From the NCBI GenBank assembly GCA_934201845.1, contig CAKPXA010000001.1, positions 1-64,000 on the forward strand: DNA of 64,000 nucleotides, given 5' to 3'. The notes under the pieces were generated by a model. It saw nothing but the letters and a program-made list of their open reading frames with translations. It was not told the origin of the DNA and did no database searches. Below, in pieces: positions 55,118 to 63,065 of this stretch. A program made the translations under genes and the position numbers. How positions within the stretch are numbered: the first letter of the stretch is position 1; every line of letters begins with the position of its first letter. Source of the DNA: an uncultured Ligilactobacillus sp. Lineage in GTDB: Bacteria; Bacillota; Bacilli; Lactobacillales; Lactobacillaceae.

Positions 55118-57478
55118 GTGAACGAAAAAGGTTTGAAAACACTTGAGTACGACAAGGTCAGAAGGATGCTGCTGGCATATACGGCAACTGAAATGGGCAG
55201 GGGCATGGCTTCCGCGCTGACACCGTCGTCCGACTATGAATGGATAGAACGTGCCCTTGACGAGACGAAGGACGGGGCTGATGTCCTGAGGCTGAAGGGC
55301 GGAATCCCGATTCCCCGGCTTGAGTCCGTCAGCAGGTACCTGAAGCGCCTTGACATCGGCGCTTCGCTCAATGCCAGGGAGCTTGCGGCGGTGGGCCGTG
55401 TCCTGCGCGTGACGAACGAAACGAAGAGGTTCTTCCGTGACCTTGCGGCAGAGGAAGTTGACCTGGCGTACCTTTATGACGAGGCGGAGATGCTGGAGAC
55501 GATTCCGGATGTCTCAAGGCGCCTTTTGATGTCAATTGAAAACGACGGTCATGTGACGGACGAGGCGTCTTCGCTTCTTGCCAGTCTGCGCAGGCAGATC
55601 TCGACGACCGAAAGCGAGATCAGAAGCCGGCTCGGCAGCTTTGTCCACGGAAAGTCGGCCAAGTATCTGAGCGATTCGCTGGTCACGATTAGAAATGACC
55701 GTTACGTCATCCCGGTCAAGGCCGAGTACAAGAATTCCTTTGGCGGCATCGTCCATGACCAGAGTTCGTCCGGTCAGACGCTGTTCATCGAACCGAAGGA
55801 GATTGTTGAGCTGAACAACCGCCTGCGCCAGCAGCAGATTGCCGAAAAGGAGGAAATCAAGCGAATCCTGGAGGAGCTTTCTGCGCTCATTGCCCCGTAC
55901 ACGGCGGAAATCGCCGGCAATGCGGAGATTCTTGGAAAGTTTGACTTCATCAATGCCAAGGCGAAGCTTGCGCATGACCTGAAGGCAACGCAGCCGCTTG
56001 TCTCGCGGGAAAACGACGTCTATCTGCGCCAGGTCTGGCATCCGCTGCTTGACATGGTAAAAGCCGTCAGAAACGACATTGCGATCGGTAAGGACTATCA
56101 GGCAATCGTCATCACTGGTCCGAACACCGGCGGCAAGACCATCACGCTCAAGACACTCGGACTTGTCAGCATGATGGGCCAGTCCGGACTGTTCATCCCT
56201 GCATTTGAAAACAGCCGAATCGGCGTGTTCGACGATATCTTCGCCGACATCGGTGATGAGCAGTCAATCGAGCAGAGCCTGTCGACGTTCTCGTCGCACA
56301 TGACAAATACAGTGGAGATTCTGAAGAACATCGACGAACGCTCCCTAGTGCTTTTTGACGAGCTGGGTGCCGGAACCGACCCCCAGGAAGGGGCGGCGCT
56401 GGCGATTTCCATCCTGGATGCCGTCGGCGCGCGGGGCAGTTATGTGGTTGCAACGACGCACTATCCGGAACTCAAGGCATACGGCTACGAGCGTCCGCAG
56501 ACCATCAACGCCTCCATGGAATTCGACGCCGAAACGCTTCAGCCGACGTATCATCTGCTGATCGGTATTCCGGGCCGGAGCAACGCGTTTGACATTTCGA
56601 GGCGCCTTGGTCTGGACGAGTCCATCGTTTCAGCTGCAAGGCAGCTTACGGACAAGGACAGCCAGGATTTGAACGAGATGATTGCCGACCTCGTGAAGAA
56701 GCGTCATGAGGCCGAAGAGGAGAAGGCAAGCTTCAGAAAGTACCTTGACGAGTCCGAGAAGCTGCATGCCGACCTTGAGAAGGGCTATGAGACCTATGTG
56801 CGTGAACGTGACGGCATGATTGAGCAGGCCAGGAGGAAGGCCAACGAAATCGTCGAGAATGCGCAGAAGAAGTCGGATGAGATCATTTCCGAGCTGCGCA
56901 GGATGAAGAAGAGCGGGGCCGACTCCATCAGGGAAAACGAACTGATTGACGCGAAGTCCCGTCTGAACAGCCTGGAGCAGCCGACGATGCTGAAGAAGAA
57001 CAAGGTCCTCCGCCGTGCAAGAAAGCAGCAGGAATTCCACGAAAATGACGATGTCATGGTGAAGTCCTACGGTCAGCGCGGTGTGCTGATGCGCCGCCTG
57101 GGCAAGCACGAATGGGAAGTTCAGCTCGGCATTCTCAAGATGAAGATCGATGAGGACGACCTGGAGAAGATCAAGGTCGAGGAGAAGAAGACGCGCGGCG
57201 CCGGCACGGTTCTGCGTTCCGCAAGCTCCAGTCACGTCTCTCCTCAGCTAGACCTGCGGGGGCAGCGTTATGAAGAGGCCATGGTCAACGTTGACCGCTA
57301 CATCGACTCGGCAATCCTTGCCGGCTATCCGTCCGTCACGATTATTCACGGCAAGGGCACCGGCGCCCTGCGTCAGGGAATCATCAAGTATCTGCAGCAG
57401 AACCGTTCCGTCAGGAAGTTCGAGTTCGCCTCGCCGGCAAACGGCGGCAACGGTGCGACCGTCGTCTACTTCCGCTAG
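55118..57478 (+). CDS. mutS2: MutS2 (endonuclease/ATPase, recombination or ribosome rescue)
   Basis: A 786-residue MutS homolog without the mismatch-binding domain. ATPase motifs GPNTGGKT and DELGAGTDPQEG, a long coiled coil (about 510-620), and a C-terminal Smr endonuclease domain with LDLRGQRYEEAM and IHGKGTGALRQGI. Known members suppress recombination or split collided ribosomes. Start GTG 55118 after AAAGGAG. Confidence 0.97.
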   Translation: MNEKGLKTLEYDKVRRMLLAYTATEMGRGMASALTPSSDYEWIERALDETKDGADVLRLKGGIPIPRLESVSRYLKRLDIGASLNARELAAVGRVLRVTNETKRFFRDLAAEEVDLAYLYDEAEMLETIPDVSRRLLMSIENDGHVTDEASSLLASLRRQISTTESEIRSRLGSFVHGKSAKYLSDSLVTIRNDRYVIPVKAEYKNSFGGIVHDQSSSGQTLFIEPKEIVELNNRLRQQQIAEKEEIKRILEELSALIAPYTAEIAGNAEILGKFDFINAKAKLAHDLKATQPLVSRENDVYLRQVWHPLLDMVKAVRNDIAIGKDYQAIVITGPNTGGKTITLKTLGLVSMMGQSGLFIPAFENSRIGVFDDIFADIGDEQSIEQSLSTFSSHMTNTVEILKNIDERSLVLFDELGAGTDPQEGAALAISILDAVGARGSYVVATTHYPELKAYGYERPQTINASMEFDAETLQPTYHLLIGIPGRSNAFDISRRLGLDESIVSAARQLTDKDSQDLNEMIADLVKKRHEAEEEKASFRKYLDESEKLHADLEKGYETYVRERDGMIEQARRKANEIVENAQKKSDEIISELRRMKKSGADSIRENELIDAKSRLNSLEQPTMLKKNKVLRRARKQQEFHENDDVMVKSYGQRGVLMRRLGKHEWEVQLGILKMKIDEDDLEKIKVEEKKTRGAGTVLRSASSSHVSPQLDLRGQRYEEAMVNVDRYIDSAILAGYPSVTIIHGKGTGALRQGIIKYLQQNRSVRKFEFASPANGGNGATVVYFR

Positions 57479-57507
57479 GCATATTCCTGGGAATGCCCCG
57501 CCGCGTG

Positions 57508-57516
57508 TGCTATAAT
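57508..57516 (+). promoter_or_regulatory. trxA promoter (extended -10)
   Basis: TGCTATAAT; a -35 is not evident. Gives trxA a promoter separate from mutS2. Confidence 0.6.
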
Positions 57517-57556
57517 TAGGCCATGAGTCAGAAACGACCGAGAGGAGTTAATGAAG

Positions 57557-57865
57557 ATGATTGAGAATCTTACAAATGACAATTTTGCTGAAAAGACGGC
57601 AAAGGGCCTGACGTTCACCGATTTCTGGGCAACATGGTGCGGTCCTTGCCGCATGCAGGGTCCGGTTGTCGAACAGCTTTCAGAGGAAATGGACGGCATT
57701 TCATTCTTCAAGGTTGACGTTGACGACAACAAGGAGACGGCTGCCAAGTTCGGCATCATGAGCATTCCGACGATGATTGTCCAGAAGGACGGTCAGGTTG
57801 TCGACACGATTGTCGGCTATCACGACAAGGATACCCTGAAGAAGGTCATTGAAAGGCATATGTAG
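57557..57865 (+). CDS. trxA: Thioredoxin
   Basis: A 102-residue cytoplasmic disulfide reductase with the WCGPC active site and the cis-Pro segment SIPTMIV. Start ATG 57557 nine bases after AGAGGAG; ATG 57551 is too close. Ends the alaS-to-trxA series. Confidence 0.98.
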   Translation: MIENLTNDNFAEKTAKGLTFTDFWATWCGPCRMQGPVVEQLSEEMDGISFFKVDVDDNKETAAKFGIMSIPTMIVQKDGQVVDTIVGYHDKDTLKKVIERHM

Positions 57866-57895
57866 AATGACGGGTCCTGTCAACTGCTGTTGACG

Positions 57896-57936
57896 CCCCG
57901 GGAACTTCGCTTCGTGAATGGAGCGGAGTTTTTTTG
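57896..57936 (+). terminator. trxA terminator, left part of repeat F
   Basis: AACTTCGCT/AGCGGAGTT with one G-T pair and seven T. Confidence 0.85.
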
Positions 57937-58023
57937 TCTGCGGCGGATTTCACGCAACGTCAGACGGAAACGCAGGTGCATTTCAGCTGAGTCTTGCAGC
58001 ACAGGAGATGTTTTCCGGATACA

Positions 58024-58065
58024 AAAAAACGGCGTTGAAGAAACATCATCAACACCATTCAGTAC
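58024..58065 (-). terminator. yslB terminator, right part of repeat F (minus strand)
   Basis: On the minus strand, GGTGTTGA/TCAACGCC (extended by AAT/GTT) is followed by seven T, coming directly after the yslB stop. Confidence 0.82.
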
Positions 58066-58070
58066 AGTTT

Positions 58071-58550
58071 CTATTCTCCGCTCAGTCTGAGCGGCGTTGT
58101 TTCGGCCTGTTCGTATTCCTCGAAGTCGACAGGATCCTTAAGGTCAACCTGGACGAGGATGACGACGGCATCCTTTGTCTGCTTTTCAATGATTGCCTCG
58201 GTTACGAAGCCGAGCTGAAGCTGGACCGTCTCGGCCAGGAATCCGGCCTCAAGCAGAAAGTCTGCTGCGGAATTCAGCTGCCTGCGCAGGTCCACGGGCT
58301 CTCCGCTGAGTTCGAAGTACTGGCTGCTTCTTTTGGCCTTTGTTCTCCTGAGCGTGCCCCATCCGGCCTGCTCGAAGAAGACGGGGATGTCCTCGTCCTT
58401 TGCAAGCGGAAAGATACGTGCCAGCCTCTTGCCGGCCCAGTACAGAATGTTGTCGTCTTTTCCCAGCAGTTCCGGCAGTAGGGCGTCCCTCAAAAGCTCC
58501 ACCGAAAACCTGTCCTTTGCTGATGCGATGTCATAGAAATTTTCCTGCAT
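58071..58550 (-). CDS. DUF2507 protein (YslB-like)
   Basis: A 159-residue soluble protein with LLPELLGKDDNILYWAGKRLAR and FFEQAGWGTL, the pattern of the DUF2507/YslB family, an alpha-beta fold resembling the heme-NO-binding/V4R type. Function unknown. Ribosome site AGGAGC (minus strand). Transcribed away from rdgB, and ends against repeat F. Confidence 0.88.
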   Translation of the reverse strand: MQENFYDIASAKDRFSVELLRDALLPELLGKDDNILYWAGKRLARIFPLAKDEDIPVFFEQAGWGTLRRTKAKRSSQYFELSGEPVDLRRQLNSAADFLLEAGFLAETVQLQLGFVTEAIIEKQTKDAVVILVQVDLKDPVDFEEYEQAETTPLRLSGE

Positions 58551-58711
58551 GTCAGTTGCAGCTCCTTTAGTGAATGTATCTATTCTACATTATACATTGG
58601 AATGGAATTATTTTCGAATGTTTTCAGTTTCCCTGTCGTTAATTAAAGTTTTCTTGCAAAATGGAGGGGAATTGCGCATAATTGAATCATAAAGTACAGC
58701 GAGGTAGTATT

Positions 58712-59308
58712 ATGACGAAGATTCTGATAGCAACGAAGAATGACGGCAAGGCCCGCGAATACCGGAAGCTTTTCGAGCCGAAGGGCATTGAGGTGATTAC
58801 CTTGAAGGACCTGGACGAGCAGGTTGAAATCATTGAAAACGGCAGCACGTTTGCTGAAAATGCGCTGATCAAGGCGCAGACGCTGACGGACAGGCTCGGC
58901 ATTCCCGCACTGGCCGATGACTCCGGACTGGTGGTCGATGCGCTGAACGGTGCTCCGGGAATATATTCGGCACGCTATGCCGGCGACCATGACGATGAGG
59001 CAAACAACCGGAAGCTTCTGGAAGAGCTGAAGGATGTTCCGGACGAAAGACGCACGGCGCATTTCCACTGCTCGATTGTGGCGACGGCTCCGGGACGAGA
59101 GCCGCTTCAGGCCTCAGGTGACGTCTACGGTCTGATTGCGCATGAAAAGCATGGCGATGACGGTTTCGGCTACGATCCGCTGTTCTACTACCCTGAATTT
59201 GGCAGGACATTCGGCGAGACCGGAATGGAGGAGAAGAACCGGGTCAGCCACCGCGCCAGGGCGACGGCACAGCTTCTTGAGAAGTTTGATGAATGGTGGA
59301 ACGAATAG
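58712..59308 (+). CDS. rdgB: RdgB/HAM1 non-canonical purine NTP pyrophosphatase
   Basis: Removes dITP/ITP and XTP from the nucleotide pool. The 198-residue protein has ILIATKNDGKAREYRKLF, ADDSGLVVDALNG with the catalytic acidic residues, and GYDPLFYYPEFG. Start ATG 58712 after GAGGTAG. Twelve bases before the phosphodiesterase gene, with which it is usually paired in this order. Confidence 0.96.
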   Translation: MTKILIATKNDGKAREYRKLFEPKGIEVITLKDLDEQVEIIENGSTFAENALIKAQTLTDRLGIPALADDSGLVVDALNGAPGIYSARYAGDHDDEANNRKLLEELKDVPDERRTAHFHCSIVATAPGREPLQASGDVYGLIAHEKHGDDGFGYDPLFYYPEFGRTFGETGMEEKNRVSHRARATAQLLEKFDEWWNE

Positions 59309-59320
59309 GGAGGATTGCGC

Positions 59321-59845
59321 ATGAGGTATCTGATTGTAAGTGACAGCCACGGTGACCGTGACATTCTATGCAGGCTGGTTGAGCATTACAGAGACAGCGT
59401 CGATGCGATGTTTCACTGCGGCGATTCGGAGCTCAGGGCAGATGACGGCATCTTTGACGACATGGCGGTTGTCTGCGGAAACTGCGATTACGACCCGGAA
59501 CTTCCAGGACAGGTGGTCAGACAGGTCGGACCGGACCATATGCTGCTCGTTCACGGCCACATGCTTGGCGTGAACTTCGGCCTGGACAGGCTTGACTACA
59601 AGATGCAGGAGGAAGGGTGCGGAATTGCCTTCTTCGGCCACACTCATCAGCTCGGTGCAAGCTACGAGAACGGCAGGCTGATTGTCAATCCCGGCAGCAT
59701 CAGCTTTCCTAGGGGAAAGTACGCTTCAACCGGCGGCACGTACGCTGTTCTTGAAACGGATGAGGATTACTATGAAATACAGTACTACGACCGCAGCATG
59801 CAGCCTGTCAGCGGTCTGAAGGTCGTGTTCGAACGTGAGCAATGA
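59321..59845 (+). CDS. YfcE-type metallophosphoesterase
   Basis: A 174-residue calcineurin-like phosphodiesterase. Metal ligands: SDSHGDRD, HCGDSE, CGNCD, HGHMLGV and FGHTHQLG. The cellular substrate is unknown. Start ATG 59321 after GGGAGG. Overlaps the next small gene by 11 bases. Confidence 0.93.
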   Translation: MRYLIVSDSHGDRDILCRLVEHYRDSVDAMFHCGDSELRADDGIFDDMAVVCGNCDYDPELPGQVVRQVGPDHMLLVHGHMLGVNFGLDRLDYKMQEEGCGIAFFGHTHQLGASYENGRLIVNPGSISFPRGKYASTGGTYAVLETDEDYYEIQYYDRSMQPVSGLKVVFEREQ

Positions 59846-60017
59846 TGCAGGCAGGGCACTGACGCGGCTGGTTGTATGGAGCGTCATCGACATTCTGATT
59901 CTTGTTGCGAGGAATTTCATCGAACCAAGGCTCATGACGATGGTCTTCATTCTTGGAACGCTGTGGGTTTTCGTCCTTTTTATCCAATATGCGATAATTG
60001 TCATAAAAAAATTTTAA
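59835..60017 (+). CDS. Small membrane protein, 60 residues
   Basis: GTG start inside the end of the phosphodiesterase gene. Two hydrophobic segments (VVWSVIDILILVA and MVFILGTLWVFVLFIQYAIIVI) with a short loop, so a likely two-pass membrane protein. Not recognised. It ends just before the tRNA-Glu promoter. Confidence 0.6.
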   Translation: MSNDAGRALTRLVVWSVIDILILVARNFIEPRLMTMVFILGTLWVFVLFIQYAIIVIKKF

Positions 60018-60024
60018 AAAGGGG

Positions 60025-60052
60025 TTGCTTTCCGGGGATATCCGTGTATAAT
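60025..60052 (+). promoter_or_regulatory. tRNA-Glu promoter
   Basis: TTGCTT, 16-bp spacer, TATAAT. Confidence 0.75.
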
Positions 60053-60071
60053 AATAAGAGTAAGTTAATTT

Positions 60072-60144
60072 TGCCCGTTGGTCAAATTGGTTAAGACGTC
60101 GCCCTCTCAAGGCGGAGTTACGGGTTCGATCCCCGTACGGGTGA
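60072..60144 (+). tRNA. tRNA-Glu(CUC)
   Basis: Body like the tRNA-Glu at 1341-1412, anticodon CTC in the loop CTCTCAA. The acceptor TGCCCGT/ACGGGTG starts with a U1-G72 wobble followed by a G2-U71 wobble, which is unusual. Own promoter and terminator. Confidence 0.9.
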
Positions 60145-60150
60145 TATTGA

Positions 60151-60177
60151 GGCTGGGAGTGCTTCTCCCAGCCTTTT
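60151..60177 (+). terminator. tRNA-Glu terminator
   Basis: Stem GGCTGGGAG/CTCCCAGCC with four T. Confidence 0.88.
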
Positions 60178-60201
60178 CTATTAGTCAGCAGCTCCTCATG
60201 A

Positions 60202-60229
60202 TTGCCATTTTGAGGATAAATGCTATAAT
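60202..60229 (+). promoter_or_regulatory. Promoter of the 60276-60596 gene
   Basis: TTGCCA, 16-bp spacer, TATAAT. Confidence 0.7.
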
Positions 60230-60275
60230 AGAGCAAAGAAAAGCAAGGAAACTGTCAAAAAGGAGGAGACATGCC

Positions 60276-60596
60276 ATGTTGAGAAGAACAAAGAATTTTT
60301 TAAATGCTCATGGGGTTGAGTATGAAAAGGAGCACGTTAATCCGTTGATGGTGCCCGAGAGAGTTTATGTGTTGAAGTTCGGCAAGCGCGACGGTGAGTA
60401 TCTCAACCGCTTCATCGTTGAGCATTCATATACATGGACCGGACGCGACAAGATCAACAGGATTACGCTTCGTCTGCATGGTCAGAAGCATCCGCGTGAG
60501 TTTGCCAATGAGGCCAAGCTTCTCCAGTATCTGGAAAAGCATGCTGACCGCTATGCGAAGAATGTACGGCAGAACAAGCCGGAAGACAAGGCATGA
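60276..60596 (+). CDS. Hypothetical protein, 106 residues, basic
   Basis: Not recognised. Rich in Arg, Lys and His with no membrane segment: MLRRTKNFLNAHGVEYEKEH at the start, KFGKRDGEYLNRFIVEHSYTW in the middle, and a basic helix near the end. AAAGGAGG lies ten bases upstream; a nearer ATG (60271) would give only three residues. Own promoter, so it is probably real. A nucleic-acid role would fit the charge but is only a guess. Confidence 0.7.
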   Translation: MLRRTKNFLNAHGVEYEKEHVNPLMVPERVYVLKFGKRDGEYLNRFIVEHSYTWTGRDKINRITLRLHGQKHPREFANEAKLLQYLEKHADRYAKNVRQNKPEDKA

Positions 60597-60616
60597 GACT
60601 GTGTCATATCAGAATT

Positions 60617-60650
60617 GAAACGGGGACGGAAATTTCGTCTCCGTTTCAGT
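60617..60650 (+). terminator. Hairpin after the 60276-60596 gene
   Basis: Stem GAAACGGGGACG/CGTCTCCGTTTC with only AGTTT after it, backed up by the terminator of repeat G. Confidence 0.6.
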
Positions 60651-60687
60651 TTCCAGGTCTTTGTCAAATGGTGTTGACGACCTTGAA

Positions 60688-60721
60688 GACTTCACTTCAG
60701 AGATGGAGTGGAGTTTTTTTC
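60688..60721 (+). terminator. Plus-strand terminator in repeat G
   Basis: GACTTCACT and AGTGGAGTT pair around TCAGAGATGG; seven T follow. Confidence 0.85.
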
Positions 60722-60951
60722 TTATGGTGATCCTTCCTGTTTTCTTTCAGATTGTTACAGGTACGTATGTTAATCAACACTGCCTGCGTTTTCATGTATG
60801 AATGCCTGCCGTTGATTCGCAGCGCGTTCGAGCTTTGCGAATCAACGGCGGATATCACGCAACGTTAGACGGAAACACAGGTGGTAATGATAGATTCAGC
60901 TGCATTGGTACAGTTTCATTTTATAGCATTGTGGAGATATTTTGTGAACAC

Positions 60952-60993
60952 AAAAAAATGGTGTTGAAAAATCATCATCAACACCATTTAGTA
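60952..60993 (-). terminator. Minus-strand terminator in repeat G
   Basis: On the minus strand AATGGTGTTGA/TCAACACCATT is an 11-bp perfect stem followed by seven T. Backs up the tRNA-Gln terminator. Confidence 0.85.
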
Positions 60994-61002
60994 TAGACTA
61001 AG

Positions 61003-61030
61003 AAGAAGCCAGGCAAAAGCCTGGCTTCTT
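61003..61030 (-). terminator. tRNA-Gln copy 1 terminator (minus strand)
   Basis: AAGAAGCCAGGC/GCCTGGCTTCTT, a 12-bp perfect stem with loop AAAA, placed right after the tRNA in the minus direction. Confidence 0.8.
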
Positions 61031-61126
61031 CTGTCAATATTGGGCATACAGGGCTCGAACCTGTAAATTATGGATTCAGAGTCCACTGCCTTACCAATTT
61101 GGCGAATGCCCAATGAATCAATCAAC
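61006..61126 (-). repeat. 121-bp direct repeat, tRNA-Gln copy 1
   Basis: Same as 61429-61549 with one base different, in the tRNA D arm. Covers terminator, tRNA and the first bases of the leader. Confidence 0.92.
61040..61112 (-). tRNA. tRNA-Gln(CUG), copy 1
   Basis: Acceptor TGGGCAT/ATGCCCA with the weak U1-A72 pair typical of glutamine, A73, anticodon CTG in the loop CTCTGAA. Confidence 0.95.
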
Positions 61127-61132
61127 TTTATC

Positions 61133-61161
61133 AGTATAACGGATTGGTTGAGTAAAGTCAA
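61133..61161 (-). promoter_or_regulatory. tRNA-Gln copy 1 promoter (minus strand)
   Basis: TTGACT, 17-bp spacer, TATACT on the minus strand. It differs from the promoter of copy 2, so the duplication ends upstream of the tRNA. Confidence 0.8.
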
Positions 61162-61179
61162 TAATTTAAATGAAAAAAT

Positions 61180-61420
61180 TTCCGGGACGTTGTCATCTGG
61201 GGTTTTTGATGCAATTTGCCCGTAGTCGTCGTGAGCAAATGACGCAAAATGACTCATATGCTCACGGTTGCCGGGCTGGTTGATTCACATTGGCTGCATC
61301 CTAGGTGGAGATGAACGGGGCAGGACGGTTGCGCCGTGAATGCGTGCGTGAAATAAGTGGTTACAGCTGTCCGCAATCGGTGGCTTCCACAGATGATGAC
61401 TGAAGGACTGCATTTTGAGG
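61180..61420. repeat. Intergenic repeat fragment, copy I
   Basis: Contains GCAATTTGCCCGTAG and the conserved hairpin (61230-61266), as in copies B and D, and GGCTGCATCC; lacks both terminal ends and the terminators. It occupies the gap between the two tRNA-Gln copies. Confidence 0.55.
61230..61266 (+). repeat. Conserved hairpin motif, copy in I
   Basis: Perfect 8-bp stem CGTGAGCA/TGCTCACG closing the 21-base loop AATGACGCAAAATGACTCA plus TA. Compared with copies B and D the stem has A-T in place of G-C on both sides. Confidence 0.7.
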
Positions 61421-61424
61421 ACGC

Positions 61425-61452
61425 AAAAAAGCCAGGCAAAAGCCTGGCTTCT
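61425..61452 (-). terminator. tRNA-Gln copy 2 terminator (minus strand)
   Basis: AGCCAGGC/GCCTGGCT with loop AAAA; on the minus strand it is followed by six T. Confidence 0.88.
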
Positions 61453-61549
61453 TCTGTCAATATTGGGCATACAGGGCTCGAACCTGTAAATTATGGATTC
61501 AGAGTCCACTGCCTTACCAGTTTGGCGAATGCCCAATGAATCAATCAAC
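61429..61549 (-). repeat. 121-bp direct repeat, tRNA-Gln copy 2
   Basis: Second copy, offset 423 bp from 61006-61126. Confidence 0.92.
61463..61535 (-). tRNA. tRNA-Gln(CUG), copy 2
   Basis: Same as copy 1 except one base in the D-arm region (plus strand CCAGTTT against CCAATTT). Confidence 0.95.
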
Positions 61550-61555
61550 CTTTAC

Positions 61556-61584
61556 ATTATATTGGAATGTCGGCAAATTGTCAA
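61556..61584 (-). promoter_or_regulatory. tRNA-Gln copy 2 promoter (minus strand)
   Basis: Consensus TTGACA, 17-bp spacer, TATAAT on the minus strand. Confidence 0.88.
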
Positions 61585-61653
61585 CATCAAAATGGAAATT
61601 CGTTTCGCAAGACGGTATAATAGAGAGTAAATAAGAGTGAATAGAGGACGAAT

Positions 61654-63051
61654 ATGGAAAAGAAGTACAAGCTGGGTGTGTTCGAGCTGACGTCGGTCAT
61701 AGTCGGCTCCTCGATTGGAACCGGAATATTCGGCCTGAACAGTGACCTGGCCCGGGCGGCGGCACCCGGGCCGGCGCTCATTGCCTGGCTGATTGTGGGG
61801 GCGGGGATGTTCTGCCTGGTCATGTCGCTGAATAATCTGGCGCAGGAGAAGCCGGGTGTCGGCATCTTCGGATACGCAGGGGAATGTTTCGGCCCGATGG
61901 GGGAGTTTGTTTCCGGATGGATCTACTGGAACTCCGGACTGCTCGGCAATGCGGCCTATGCGATGATGATGATGAATGCGCTGGGATTCTCTTTTCCGGA
62001 ATCGTATGAGAATGAGAATATCATCCAGATGATCGGCGCGGTTGCCGTACTGTGGCTGCTGTCATTTCTGGTGATATGCGGCGTCAAGTCGGCGTCGTTC
62101 GTGAATGCGGTCGTGACTTGCGCCAAGCTGTTGCCCCTTCTTCTGTTCACTGCGGTGATGTGCATGTGCTTCAAGGCCGGAATCATGACGGCTGACTTCT
62201 GGGGGAGGGTCAGTGACAAGGTCATTTCGGGTACATATCAGCCGGTGAGCGTCTTCAGGCAGATTTCGTCCTCACTGGCGGTGATGGTCTGGGCGTTCTT
62301 CGGCATAGAGGGGGCGGAGGTGCTGTCAAGGCGCGCCAGGAGGCCCTCTGATGCCCGGAAGGCCTCGGTCTGGGGCATGATTACGCTGACCGTTGTCTAC
62401 ATACTGGTTTCTCTTCTGCCGTACGGCGTCATGACCAGGCATGAACTGGCCACGTGTCCGCAGCCGGCGATGGCCTGCATCATGCAGCAGACGATGGGTC
62501 CTGTCGGTGTCTGCATCATCAACGGCGGCATCATCATCTCGACGGTCGGAGCCTGGCTCGCCTGGACGCTTCTTTCCGGCGAGACGCTGCTGACGCTGTC
62601 AAGGGATGGAGTCCTGCCGGAAGTGTTCGGCAGAAAGAACAGGTACGGTGCGCCGAGGAATGCGGTGCTGTTCGGCGCCTTCATGCAGACTGTTCTTTTG
62701 GTGATTCTCCATCTGATGAAGAATTCCTACAATCAGGCCTATTTGATGGCAATGTCGGCAGTGTTCGTCGTGTATCTTTTCGTCGGCATTGACCAGGTCA
62801 GGTTCAGTCTGAGGCAGGGCGATCGTGGCGGAATTCTCATCGGCCCGGGCGTGGTCCTGCTTCAGCTGTGGGCGATGTTCATGATGGGCTACTGGCAGGC
62901 GCTCGGGATGTTCATCCTGTATCTGCCCGGTCTTGTGCTCTATGCGTATGCCAGGAGGGAGCGCGGCTTTAGGCTTTCGAAGAAGGAGATGGTTGTGGTT
63001 GTCATGAGTGTTCTCATAGGTGTGGAAATAATTTCGATGTTGTTCTTCTGA
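61654..63051 (+). CDS. APC-family amino-acid antiporter/permease (APA type)
   Basis: A 465-residue membrane protein with about 12 hydrophobic segments. The start YKLGVFELTSVIVGSSIGTGIFGL and WAFFGIEGAEVLSRRARRPSDA match the basic amino acid/polyamine antiporter (APA) group, which includes arginine-ornithine, lysine-cadaverine and agmatine-putrescine exchangers. No decarboxylase or deiminase gene is adjacent, so substrate is open. A TATAAT lies at 61615-61620; the start is the ATG 61654. The acylphosphatase gene follows within 15 bp. Confidence 0.9.
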   Translation: MEKKYKLGVFELTSVIVGSSIGTGIFGLNSDLARAAAPGPALIAWLIVGAGMFCLVMSLNNLAQEKPGVGIFGYAGECFGPMGEFVSGWIYWNSGLLGNAAYAMMMMNALGFSFPESYENENIIQMIGAVAVLWLLSFLVICGVKSASFVNAVVTCAKLLPLLLFTAVMCMCFKAGIMTADFWGRVSDKVISGTYQPVSVFRQISSSLAVMVWAFFGIEGAEVLSRRARRPSDARKASVWGMITLTVVYILVSLLPYGVMTRHELATCPQPAMACIMQQTMGPVGVCIINGGIIISTVGAWLAWTLLSGETLLTLSRDGVLPEVFGRKNRYGAPRNAVLFGAFMQTVLLVILHLMKNSYNQAYLMAMSAVFVVYLFVGIDQVRFSLRQGDRGGILIGPGVVLLQLWAMFMMGYWQALGMFILYLPGLVLYAYARRERGFRLSKKEMVVVVMSVLIGVEIISMLFF

Positions 63052-63065
63052 AACGGGGTGATGTC

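Larger units (their letters stand above)
57875..58068. repeat. Intergenic ISL3-like repeat, copy F (two-way terminator)
   Basis: Left end TCCTGTCAACTGCTGTTGACG, plus terminator AACTTCGCT/AGCGGAGTT with seven T, then CACGCAACGTCAGACGGAAAC as in copies D and G, and a complete right end (ACGGCGTTGAAGAAA, CATCATCAACACCATTCAG). About 195 bp. Lies between convergent trxA and yslB. Confidence 0.8.
60658..60998. repeat. Intergenic ISL3-like repeat, copy G (full length, two-way terminator)
   Basis: The most complete copy, about 340 bp. Left end TTTGTCAAATGGTGTTGACGA; plus terminator ACTTCACT/AGTGGAGT with seven T; middle with TTGTTACAGGTACG and AATCAACACTGCCTGCG, both also beside the ISL3 fossil; CACGCAACGTTAGACGGAAAC; and a right end that inverts the left one (CATCAACACCATTTAGTA). 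Lies between convergent genes. Confidence 0.85.

Noticed and set aside
61180-61420. A complete copy of the intergenic repeat between the tRNA-Gln genes
   Set aside because: Only the hairpin module and short flanks match; neither terminal end nor terminator is present, so it is listed as a fragment.
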